A stretch of DNA of 19,796 nt from assembly GCA_964597495.1 (NCBI GenBank), contig CAZQYC010000073.1:1-19796 (forward strand), given 5' to 3'. The notes beneath the pieces were generated by a model. The model searched no databases. It was given only the letters and a program-made list of their open reading frames with translations, and was not told where the DNA came from. The stretch's first letter is position 1. Every line of letters begins with the position of its first letter. Source of the DNA: CAZQYC01 sp964597495. GTDB lineage: Bacteria > Pseudomonadota > Gammaproteobacteria > Steroidobacterales > Steroidobacteraceae. The position numbers and the translations under genes are program-made. Positions 5,928 to 13,176 of this stretch are shown here, piece after piece.

Positions 5928-8828
5928 TCATGCATCGAGCGCCTTCGGCATCGCCGCTTTCGCCGCGGCTTCTTCCAGCAAATACTCCACCGCCGCCAGA
6001 TCGACGGGTTTGACGAGATACCGATCGAATCCGGTATTGAACGCGCGTTCTTTGTCAGCGGGTTGTCCGTATCCGGTGAGTGCGACGAGCGTCGGCGCTT
6101 GCATGCTCGCTGCGCGGAGACGTTGCGCGACGGCATAGCCGTCCAACTTCGGCAGTCCAATGTCGAGAAACACCACATGCGGAGCGAAGCGCCGGGCCGC
6201 ATCTAGCGCTTCGACTCCGTCGTGCGCGGTGCAGGTTACGTGCTGCATACCTTGAATCAGCATGGCAAGGCTCTGCGCGGCATCTTTATTGTCATCGACG
6301 ATGAGAACCTTGAGGGCCGTCGTGGAGGCTGCACGTGCGGGAGCGGCGTCGATCTCTTCCTTGGGTGCAAGCGCTACCGGCAACCAAATCGTGAAAAGAC
6401 TGCCCTTGCCTGGGGAGCTCTCAACGGCGACTTGCCCGCCGTGCATCGAGACCAGCCGTTCCACCAAGGCGAGTCCTATTCCGAGTCCTCCTTGCGAACG
6501 GTCGAGAGTTCGATCCGACTGCGTGAAAAGTTCGAACACGTGTGGCAGCAACCCGGGGTCGATGCCGATGCCATTGTCTTGAACGTCAATTCGGATTTTG
6601 TCGTCCGCACGGTTGATCGAGAGGTCAATCGAACCGCCATCGTCCGTGTATTTTGCCGCGTTGGTCAAGAGATTCACGATTACCTGCTCGAGTCTCGCGC
6701 TGTCGCCGTTCACCCAAACGGGTTGCGACGGCAGCGATAGCTTAAGACGGTGCCCGTGATGTTCGATGAGCGGCCGTATCGTTTCGACGGCGCGGTCGAC
6801 GACGTCGCCAAGGGCGACTCGTTTCATTTGCAATTGAATTCGCCCGGTGGTGATGCGCGATACTTCCAGCAAATCGTCCACCAATCGCGCGAGCCGCGCA
6901 GTTTGCCGCTGGATGATGGCCGTGGCCTGCTGAAAGGTGGGGCTGGTGATTTGCTCGCGCTGCAGAAGGTGGACGGCGTTGGTAATCGGCGCCAGCGGAT
7001 TGCGCAATTCATGCGACAGCATGGCGAGAAACTCGTCCTTGCGCTGGTCGGCTTCCTTGAGTTTTTCCTCGCTTTTGCGCAGGGCTTCCTCCATTTCCGT
7101 GCGCTCGCTGATGTCGGCGATGGCGGCGACGAAACCGACGATATTGCCGTCCGCACTTTTCTCCGGCGCGTACGAACAATGCATAACGCGTTCGCCGTCG
7201 GATTGCCGCACTCGGATATCGAACTCCGCCCGATCGCCTTTCAGCACTGCGGCAATGTGCGGAGCGACGGCGGAATACGTTTCCGCTCCGAGCACTTCTG
7301 CGAGGTGGCGTCCTCTTAATTCATGGGGCAACATGCCGAATCGAGCGGCGTACGGTTCATTCACGAATTTATATCGCGAGCCCGTATCGCAGTGTGCGAT
7401 GTACACGGGCGCCGTGTCCGTAATCAGCGAAAGCTGTTCCGCATGTTGCTGCAAATGGCGCTCGCTGTCGCGCAGCGCGGTTTCGGACCGTCTGTGCTCG
7501 ATGCCGAACGCGAGTTGGCGGGCGATTGCCAGGCCAAGATCGAACTCTTCATCGCGAAACGAATGCGGCGTCTTGAAATACGCCATGAATTTTCCGATCA
7601 GGCGATGCCCGGATGTCAGTGGGATAAATAGGAGAGCCGCGATTCCTTCCGCTTTGACGGTTGACTTGAGGGCAGAGTCGATGTTGGCGGTGTCGATATC
7701 GTCGATGGCGAGCGGCACAGGATCGACATCGTCTTGTTTCCACGGCGAATGTCCTTCGACGGCGTTGCGATACTCTTTAGACAAACCATGCCAACCCACG
7801 AAGCGCATTACTCCCGTTTCGTCGAACAATAAAATCGAAGCGCGGTCGCAATGCAGGGCATTTTGTATCGAGAGCAGCGCCGCTGCGTAGATATCGTCAA
7901 GCGAACCGGCCCGCTGCAGGAGATCGGTTAGCCTGTAAAGCGCATCTTTGATTCTGGCGTCCTCGATCGACCGAAGCTCCGCATGACGGCGCTCGGTGAT
8001 TTCCTCGATGACCACATTGATGGCCATCGTTCGACCTTCGCTGTTCTTAATAGGATGCCAACTGCTGTTCCAAATCCGGCGTACGCCGGGCTGCGCAAGC
8101 GTTTCTCCTTCGATTTCCACGTTGAGCGTCGACGCACTGACGGCCAATACATGCCGGCATACCCGTTCGCCTTGTTCCGCGAGATCCGGCACGATTTCCG
8201 AAAAAGGGCGCGATAAATGCCGTGCCGCGGGAATCCCGTTAATTTCCGCCAAGCGCTCGTTGACGCGAATGAACTTCAGATCGGTATCCAATAAAGCGAG
8301 CCCGATAGGTGCGGTTCGATAAAGATTGCTCAACTCGTCGAATTGCGCCTGCGATTTCTGCTCTTCGATGCGCCGCTGCGTCACGTCGCGCGTAAAGCAA
8401 CGCATGTGCTTGAGCACGCCGTCTTCCCAGAGAGCGCTCGAGCTGATTGACGCGAAGCATACCGAACCGTCCTTGTGCCGCAATCTTGCTTCGTGCGAAT
8501 CCAGCGACTCGCCGTTCCGCAACTTGGCGAGAATCCTATCGCAGGTCTCTCGATCGACATGGAAGTTGCCGATCGACTGTCCCACGTACTCGTCGCGCGC
8601 ATAGCCGAGCATCCTAAGCTCGCTCTGATTGGCCCACTGAATGATCCCCTGCGCGTCGACAAAGTGAATGCCGATCGGCGCGTCTTCCAAGAGCGTGGTT
8701 AGAACATGGTCCACTCCATAAGTGGACGTTCCGTTCCGCGCAGGAGCCGTCGAAGGAGATTTCGACGCCGCAGAGGTAGGCGTGTCGGATACCGAGTGCC
8801 GGCCCGCTGTCTCGACAGACGCATTCAT
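5928..8828 (-). CDS. Hybrid sensor histidine kinase (PAS-PAS-GAF-PAS-HisKA-HATPase-REC)
   Basis: This is a 966-residue protein without signal peptide or membrane segments, so a cytosolic sensor. Domains in order: PAS at about 40-150, PAS at about 165-282, GAF at about 300-447, PAS at about 460-576, HisKA at about 595-660, HATPase at about 705-818 and REC at about 840-955. Phospho-acceptor His606 lies in LSHELRNP. The ATP site has the N-box (N719, N723), G1 DNGIGI (751-756) and G2 GLGIGL (781-786). The receiver has D845/D846, acceptor D889, T918 and K940. All catalytic residues are present, so it should autophosphorylate and pass phosphate to its own REC domain. Multiple PAS and one GAF indicate small-molecule, redox or light sensing, but no specific cofactor residue is identifiable. 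There is no adjacent response regulator or Hpt gene. Start ATG 8828 has only a weak purine stretch upstream. Confidence 0.93.
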   Translation of the reverse strand: MNASVETAGRHSVSDTPTSAASKSPSTAPARNGTSTYGVDHVLTTLLEDAPIGIHFVDAQGIIQWANQSELRMLGYARDEYVGQSIGNFHVDRETCDRILAKLRNGESLDSHEARLRHKDGSVCFASISSSALWEDGVLKHMRCFTRDVTQRRIEEQKSQAQFDELSNLYRTAPIGLALLDTDLKFIRVNERLAEINGIPAARHLSRPFSEIVPDLAEQGERVCRHVLAVSASTLNVEIEGETLAQPGVRRIWNSSWHPIKNSEGRTMAINVVIEEITERRHAELRSIEDARIKDALYRLTDLLQRAGSLDDIYAAALLSIQNALHCDRASILLFDETGVMRFVGWHGLSKEYRNAVEGHSPWKQDDVDPVPLAIDDIDTANIDSALKSTVKAEGIAALLFIPLTSGHRLIGKFMAYFKTPHSFRDEEFDLGLAIARQLAFGIEHRRSETALRDSERHLQQHAEQLSLITDTAPVYIAHCDTGSRYKFVNEPYAARFGMLPHELRGRHLAEVLGAETYSAVAPHIAAVLKGDRAEFDIRVRQSDGERVMHCSYAPEKSADGNIVGFVAAIADISERTEMEEALRKSEEKLKEADQRKDEFLAMLSHELRNPLAPITNAVHLLQREQITSPTFQQATAIIQRQTARLARLVDDLLEVSRITTGRIQLQMKRVALGDVVDRAVETIRPLIEHHGHRLKLSLPSQPVWVNGDSARLEQVIVNLLTNAAKYTDDGGSIDLSINRADDKIRIDVQDNGIGIDPGLLPHVFELFTQSDRTLDRSQGGLGIGLALVERLVSMHGGQVAVESSPGKGSLFTIWLPVALAPKEEIDAAPARAASTTALKVLIVDDNKDAAQSLAMLIQGMQHVTCTAHDGVEALDAARRFAPHVVFLDIGLPKLDGYAVAQRLRAASMQAPTLVALTGYGQPADKERAFNTGFDRYLVKPVDLAAVEYLLEEAAAKAAMPKALDA

Positions 8829-8865
8829 GTGAGCACTCTCGCAGACGGGCGTTCGATGGACTTCG

Positions 8866-8894
8866 TTGAGTGTAATGGAGGAAACACATTAAAT
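8866..8894 (+). promoter_or_regulatory. Candidate promoter upstream of small ORF 8930
   Basis: TTGAGT (8866-8871) and TTAAAT (8889-8894) with a 17-bp spacer match the sigma-70 consensus at four of six positions in each hexamer. It would direct transcription rightward into the small ORF at 8930, away from the kinase gene. Confidence 0.35.
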
Positions 8895-8929
8895 ACGGCA
8901 TTCTCACCGTCGTCTGTAGGACTTCTCCG

Positions 8930-9115
8930 ATGATGACGCAAGTCTGTCATTCCTTGTCCCTTCTAGATGGATTCCAATTTAGGCCTCCATGGATGGAGGT
9001 CATGCTGGCCATGCAGGAACAATTCTCAGTGAGGCTTCGTCGGTATCCGGTGGTGGACGAATGGCTTTCGAAGAACCTCGAACAGCAGTCGTTCCCTGAA
9101 CCAGCCGCAAAATAA
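8930..9115 (+). CDS. Small hypothetical protein (61 aa), tentative
   Basis: This short ORF is divergent from the kinase gene. It starts with two ATG codons and reads as a plausible soluble peptide, with residues 17-50 rich in Trp, Met, Arg and Glu (PPWMEVMLAMQEQF, then RYPVVDEWLSKN). I do not recognise it. A candidate promoter lies about 35 nt upstream, but no Shine-Dalgarno sequence precedes the ATG. The antisense frame is also open over part of it (8947-9135) but has poorer composition. It may be a real small gene or a chance ORF. Confidence 0.35.
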   Translation: MMTQVCHSLSLLDGFQFRPPWMEVMLAMQEQFSVRLRRYPVVDEWLSKNLEQQSFPEPAAK

Positions 9116-9255
9116 GCGCGCGAATTCCAGCTCAACCCGCCTTGAGAATTCCGCGACGTGACCGAACTCCGGATTTTGCATAGCGCGACTTGCTAATCTC
9201 GCCGCCGCTCCGCAAGAGCAGCCTATCCGGACCTTCGTGCTATTCCTCCCTTTAT

Positions 9256-9269
9256 TCGACGCGCGTCGA
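9256..9269. repeat. 14-bp perfect palindrome
   Basis: TCGACGCGCGTCGA is fully self-complementary and ends 11 bp before the start codon of the small membrane protein. The position fits an operator, although short GC-rich palindromes of this kind also occur by chance. Confidence 0.3.
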
Positions 9270-9280
9270 CTACGTGCCCC

Positions 9281-9481
9281 ATGACCAAGACCATTCTCTT
9301 TCAGCTCGCAAGGCGGCTCTTTTTGATTCTGACTGTGGCATGGCTGATCGATTTCTTTGCCGTGCAACGCCTATCCGATGAGTATTTCGACATCGGGAAG
9401 CAAACCGAGATCGTAATCGCCCTGGTGCTGGCATGGTTTTATTGCATGCCGCTCGCGCCGTGGAAAGTGGCGATCGACTGA
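9281..9481 (+). CDS. Small two-helix membrane protein (66 aa)
   Basis: This small protein has two predicted membrane helices, about residues 6-27 (rich in Leu, Ile and Phe, ending WLIDFF) and about 43-61 (IVIALVLAWFYCMP). A short polar segment with YFDIGKQTE lies between them. The family is not recognised. The alternation of hydrophobic and polar segments is characteristic of a genuine membrane protein. No clear ribosome-binding site is present before the ATG at 9281. It stands alone, followed by a 6-bp stem and the exported-protein gene. Confidence 0.55.
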   Translation: MTKTILFQLARRLFLILTVAWLIDFFAVQRLSDEYFDIGKQTEIVIALVLAWFYCMPLAPWKVAID

Positions 9482-9502
9482 CGGTTCGCTTCTCCGTCGC
9501 GT

Positions 9503-9519
9503 CGCCCATTTATTGGGCG
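9503..9519. terminator. Small hairpin after the two-helix protein
   Basis: CGCCCA (9503-9508) and TGGGCG (9514-9519) form a GC-rich stem with a TTTAT loop, about 20 nt after the stop codon at 9479-9481. The position fits a transcript end. The absence of a T-run makes intrinsic termination doubtful. Confidence 0.35.
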
Positions 9520-9605
9520 GGCGGTGTCAAGGGGGGGACTTTTCCGCAGGAGTGTCGAAGTTCATTCTGTTCGAATCCAATCGAATTACTTAGAATGCGC
9601 GCCCT

Positions 9606-10193
9606 ATGAAGAAAGCAATTGCAATCGTAGGCATGGCGTGCATCGCAGGCGCGTTATTGAATCCGGCGTGGGCCGCCGACGAACGCTTATCGCAAGAGCA
9701 GCTCGTGTCGACGCTTGGCTGCGTAATGCTTGCGCAAAAATACGTGGCGGCCGCGGCGATTCTCGAGAGTCGGGTTCCTCGTAAGGACGCTGTCGTCGCA
9801 TTGGCGGTCACCAAATTGCCGAATCAAACTCCGCAGGAGGCGTTGCGCGACGCCGAAAGGATATTGGATGACGTGAGTCGGCAGCCGACGCGCAATGCAG
9901 ATACGTTAAGCGACGAAAAATTTTCCGGCTGCGTCAAAGCGCAAGCGTTGCCGCTAAATGAGCGCCTCGCGCCGCCGTGCTGGCGTGTGCTTCCGCTGCT
10001 CAACGAGGTCATGAACGGACGTAAGAAAGGGGTTACGAAGGAACGCGCGCTTAAAGGGTTGAAGGATGCGAAAGGCGTTGAGGAGCTGAAGCGCCTCGAC
10101 TGGAAGGCATTGGTGGACCGCGCCTATCAGTGGGACCGAAGCGCCAGCGAGTTCAGCGTCGGCGAAGTCATCAAATGCGGCCAATCCGGCTGA
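9606..10193 (+). CDS. Exported protein of unknown family (195 aa)
   Basis: A classical signal peptide is visible: basic MKK, a hydrophobic core and an AWA-A cleavage site after about residue 23, so the mature protein is periplasmic or secreted. The mature part is mainly helical and charged, with several Cys residues that could form disulfides. I see no catalytic motif and do not recognise the family. The ATG is not preceded by a Shine-Dalgarno sequence. A TAGAAT at 9591-9596 sits so close (9 nt) that, if it is the -10, the message would be nearly leaderless. The 3' end overlaps the next gene by 19 bp, so the two are probably translated in a coupled way and act together. Confidence 0.75.
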   Translation: MKKAIAIVGMACIAGALLNPAWAADERLSQEQLVSTLGCVMLAQKYVAAAAILESRVPRKDAVVALAVTKLPNQTPQEALRDAERILDDVSRQPTRNADTLSDEKFSGCVKAQALPLNERLAPPCWRVLPLLNEVMNGRKKGVTKERALKGLKDAKGVEELKRLDWKALVDRAYQWDRSASEFSVGEVIKCGQSG

Positions 10194-10990
10194 GCCCGTT
10201 TTTACTATGTCTATGTTCTGCGTTGGCGTTGTCCGGCAGCCGCGCCGAAAGCCCTGCCGAAAGTCTTAGTCGCGATCATCAACGTTCGGTTTATCAACTT
10301 AGGGCTTACATGCAGGCGGCCACCGCCGTGTTGCCGGAGCAGCAGGCGTATGCATTGTCGAAAATCGAAAACGAGGGTAAGCGCAATCTCGCGATGAGCT
10401 ACTACTTGCGAGCCGGCAAGGACATCGCGAAGCGCTGGAGTTGGACGCGTGCGGAGATCGATGCCTATGCGCGGACTCCCGAATTCAAGCAAGCAGAGAG
10501 CGAGATTCAAAATATCGCCTTGCGCTTCGCAAGGGAGAATCCTTCCTATGTACTTCATGTAAATACGCAGGTGAGGAGTCTGGAGGAACAACTCGAGCGC
10601 TGGCAAACCGTGCAGTCGATCGACACCGCCGCCGACGAATTGCGTAGAGCTGTCGCCGTCGAGTTGCGGCGACGGGATTACGGGATAGCTCCCGATGACA
10701 AATCGCTCACCCAGTATCTAAAGTTCCTGATCAGTTGGCGGCCTTCGCGACCGCCGACGCTGGCGGCGCCGGGGTTGTCGTTGCATGGAAGAGGGCGTGC
10801 CTACGACTTTCAGATTCTGAGCGACGACGGTCGGGTTGTGGCAAGCGTCGATTCGTCGACCGTTCAGACGGTATGGGATGCCGAAGGCTGGACGGAAAAA
10901 CTATCTCGTGCCGTACACGGCGCCAGCGACCGATTCGTGGGTCCGCTGGAAATTCCTCGCGAACCGTGGCACTACGAGTATCGCCCGTAG
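10175..10990 (+). CDS. Secreted M15/VanY-like zinc D,D-peptidase (putative)
   Basis: The ATG at 10175 gives 271 residues beginning with a signal peptide (about 1-24, ending SGSRA); an ATG at 10130 would bury this signal. Residues about 28-160 are helical and charged with no known motif. The C-terminal part carries the complete M15 zinc-peptidase signature: SxHxxGxAxD at 202-211 (ligands H204 and D211), then ExxH at 263-266 (catalytic E263, ligand H266) in the EPWHYEY context. Spacing of H to D and E to H agrees with VanX/VanY-type enzymes. The expected activity is cleavage of D-Ala-D-Ala or another peptide bond in peptidoglycan, in the periplasm. It overlaps the preceding exported-protein gene by 19 bp. 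Its 3' end overlaps the convergent small lipoprotein gene by 19 bp. The function is inferred from motifs only. Confidence 0.8.
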   Translation: MRPIRLSPFLLCLCSALALSGSRAESPAESLSRDHQRSVYQLRAYMQAATAVLPEQQAYALSKIENEGKRNLAMSYYLRAGKDIAKRWSWTRAEIDAYARTPEFKQAESEIQNIALRFARENPSYVLHVNTQVRSLEEQLERWQTVQSIDTAADELRRAVAVELRRRDYGIAPDDKSLTQYLKFLISWRPSRPPTLAAPGLSLHGRGRAYDFQILSDDGRVVASVDSSTVQTVWDAEGWTEKLSRAVHGASDRFVGPLEIPREPWHYEYRP

Positions 10991-11160
10991 TTCCACTCCG
11001 TCGTCTCAAGTCCTTTCGTCGGCGTCGGTCGTGACTCGGTCGGCGGTGGCGTTGCCGGTAACGCGGGTTCTTTTTTCTTGCAGCCTTGTACCGGAGCAAA
11101 CAGGACCGACGCAAACAGCGCAAACAGCAACGCTGCATATCCACGAAATCGCTGGCTCAT
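10972..11160 (-). CDS. Small lipoprotein (62 aa)
   Basis: The N-terminus is a lipoprotein signal: basic residues, a hydrophobic stretch (about 8-22), then VQGC with lipidated Cys27 followed by KKKE. The mature peptide of about 36 residues is Pro/Thr-rich (PATPPPTESRPTPTKG) and looks like an unstructured tether. It resembles the small, secreted, low-complexity lipoproteins of gammaproteobacteria but has no assignable function. A strong GGGAGGGG ribosome-binding site precedes the ATG by about 6 nt. The 3' end overlaps that of the M15-like gene on the other strand. Confidence 0.7.
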   Translation of the reverse strand: MSQRFRGYAALLFALFASVLFAPVQGCKKKEPALPATPPPTESRPTPTKGLETTEWNYGRYS

Positions 11161-11325
11161 GGTCTGCCCCTCCCATTCGAGTGCCCTCTAAGAGTAACCG
11201 AGCATCGCACGCTGGGTTCCCGGCAGCATCGTCGGCGAACAGTTTTGGATCGCCGCGATAGGGAACTTACCTTGGCCGGGTGAGTTACAGCGTTAATCAT
11301 CATTACTCTATGGAGGGAGCGGCCC

Positions 11326-11524
11326 ATGGATCCCTGTGAGGTTTGCGGCAACCGTTACGACAAGTCGTTCTATGCCATCGTTGCCGTCGCTTCCGACTTG
11401 GCGCCGACGTGCGCATCGCAAATGCCGAATCATCGGTCATGACTTGGAAGCGAACGGAGTCATATATTGCTGCGCCCACTGTATAAGGGAGTCGGGCGAA
11501 AGAACGCCGAAGGATCGAAACTAA
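11326..11524 (+). pseudogene. Frameshifted Cys-rich (zinc-ribbon-like) protein remnant
   Basis: From ATG 11326 (with GGAGGGA at 11312-11318) the reading frame begins MDPCEVCGNRYDKSF and stops at 11440-11442. The adjacent frame continues with a matching second half, CRIIGHDLEANGVIYCCAHC, to a stop at 11522-11524. Together they resemble a small conserved protein with CxxC at the start and Cys/His pairs near the end. To my knowledge intact relatives have an extra segment with a further Cys between the two halves. That segment seems to be missing here, and the frame changes between about 11411 and 11422 (one base too many or two too few). So both an internal deletion and a frameshift are present. 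A sequencing error could explain the shift but not the shortened middle. Confidence 0.65.
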
Positions 11525-11901
11525 CGGCTGACGCAGTAGTGGCCACCGCCGTCAGCGCATGCACCCTGTTGCTCGGCGCGACGTGTGGAGCGGAACGCTG
11601 ATCACGGCGTTGCTATTTCAGCCGGGGCGCTCCTCCTAACATACGCATCGTTATTTCGGTATTCCGCGCCGGAGCGATCAAGAGCCTCAACTAAAGACTT
11701 CTTGATATTCACTGACGAAGTCACTACGACTTCGCGGTGCATTGTGAACAGCGGAGCGGAAAATTAGTCTACGGAGCGATTATTACCGCTATTGCATCTG
11801 TGCAAGCGGAGTGTTGAATGCGACAATTCCGCACCGATCCCATCGTTCATCGAAACTTTTGCTCCGTCCTTCGGTGACCGGCGAGCAAGGAATTTCATTT
11901 A
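11525..11901. other. Intergenic region with no credible gene; one strong hairpin
   Basis: These 377 bases lie between the pseudogene and the efflux operon and hold no convincing ORF. A perfect 7-bp stem with 5-nt loop occurs at CGAAGTC (11716-11722) and GACTTCG (11728-11734). The 60-residue ORF at 11585-11767 has mixed composition and no ribosome-binding site. No recognisable promoter or TetR-type operator is obvious ahead of the efflux genes. Confidence 0.5.
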
Positions 11902-13170
11902 ATGACCCATAGCGCGAAACACGGCCTCGGTCGCGAGCACCTTGATCTTGGGCACGAGCAGCGCGTGTCGAGGAAAAAGAATGCGACCGCCTTTTCATGC
12001 AGTCGGCGAGGGTCGCTCTTGGTGATGGGTTCGTTGGCCGTGTTTTTCACTGCCGGGTGCACCAAGCAGCAAGCTGCTGCGCCACCTCCGCCGGAAGTGA
12101 GCGTGGTCGTCGCTCAGCCGTCGGCGATCGACAATATCGCGGAAGTATCTGGCCGAGTGCAGGCGGTGCGCACCGCGCAAGTGCGCGCACGCGTGGACGG
12201 AATCATTCAGCGCAGACTGTACTCCGAAGGCAGCGACGTCAAAGCGGGGCAAAAATTATTTGCGATCGATCCGCGCGAACACACGGCGAACGCGAACGCC
12301 GCGCAAGCGGCGCTGGTGCGTGCGGAGGCGACGGCAGCAAACGCCGTGCAAGATATCGAACGCTATAAGGGGCTGATCAAAGAGCACGTGATCAGCCAGC
12401 AAGCGTACGATACGGCGGCCGCTAATTTGCGCACGGCAGAGGCCGATGTCGCGCAGGCTCGCGCGCAAGTCGAGAAGGCGCAATTGAATTTGAGCTATAC
12501 GACCGTGACGGCGCCGATTTCCGGACGCGCTCGTCGCGCGGAAGTCACCGAAGGCGCCTTGGTGAGCGCCTCGTCCGCCACCTTGCTTACGACCATCGAG
12601 CAACTCGATCCCATCTATGTCAATTTCTCGCAGTCGAGCGCCGACCTTCTATCGTTACGACGCGACGTCTCGGCCGGCCGACTGAAGGTTCCCGAACTCG
12701 ACAAGGTGGAAGTTCGTCTCGTTCTCGAGGACGGCAGCGACTACCCGCTCGTCGGCCACATGAACTTCCTCGATCTGTCCATCGACGAAGATACCGGCAC
12801 CGCTGCGATGCGGGCTGAGTTTCCGAATCCTCGGCGGCTATTGCTCCCGGGACAGTTCGTACGCGCGCGAATCGCCGCCGGCGTTCGCTCCAATGGAATC
12901 GCGGTGCCGCAGCGAGCGGTGAAGCTCACCCCGCAAGGCGCGAGCGTGCTCGTCGTCGACGACAACGGCATCGTAAACACCCGCGAGATCAAAGTCGGCA
13001 CGCTTCGCGGAGGTTCCTGGTTGGTGGCGGAGGGATTGCAGCCGGGAGATCGGGTGGTCGTCGACGGGATGCAAAAAGTGCAGGTAGGCGGTCCGGTACG
13101 CATCGTCACGCCGGAGACCAAGCAGGCTTTGCAAAGCCCGCCTGCTTCCGGCGCCGTGGCCGCGCGCTAG
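11902..13170 (+). CDS. RND efflux periplasmic adaptor (membrane fusion protein), MexA/AcrA type
   Basis: This 422-residue protein is the periplasmic linker of a tripartite efflux pump. A hydrophobic segment (about 37-50) ends in TAGC with a likely lipidated Cys53; the lipobox has Thr, not Leu, at -3. The lipoyl half-motif with RARVDGII is at about 94-101, followed by the Ala/Gln/Glu-rich helical hairpin (about 125-195). The second lipoyl half contains TVTAPISGRARRAEV, then beta-barrel and membrane-proximal domains with LLPGQFVRARI and AVPQRAV. AAGGAA at 11887-11892 is spaced 9 nt from ATG 11902, supporting this start. The cytoplasmic n-region is unusually long, so GTG 11965 is an alternative. 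It lies 6 bp ahead of the pump gene. No outer-membrane channel gene follows, so a TolC/OprM-type partner must be encoded elsewhere. Confidence 0.93.
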   Translation: MTHSAKHGLGREHLDLGHEQRVSRKKNATAFSCSRRGSLLVMGSLAVFFTAGCTKQQAAAPPPPEVSVVVAQPSAIDNIAEVSGRVQAVRTAQVRARVDGIIQRRLYSEGSDVKAGQKLFAIDPREHTANANAAQAALVRAEATAANAVQDIERYKGLIKEHVISQQAYDTAAANLRTAEADVAQARAQVEKAQLNLSYTTVTAPISGRARRAEVTEGALVSASSATLLTTIEQLDPIYVNFSQSSADLLSLRRDVSAGRLKVPELDKVEVRLVLEDGSDYPLVGHMNFLDLSIDEDTGTAAMRAEFPNPRRLLLPGQFVRARIAAGVRSNGIAVPQRAVKLTPQGASVLVVDDNGIVNTREIKVGTLRGGSWLVAEGLQPGDRVVVDGMQKVQVGGPVRIVTPETKQALQSPPASGAVAAR

Positions 13171-13176
13171 CATTTT

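Noticed and set aside
11585..11767. 60-aa ORF in the non-coding stretch ahead of the efflux operon
   Set aside because: Mixed composition, no ribosome-binding site, no family resemblance.
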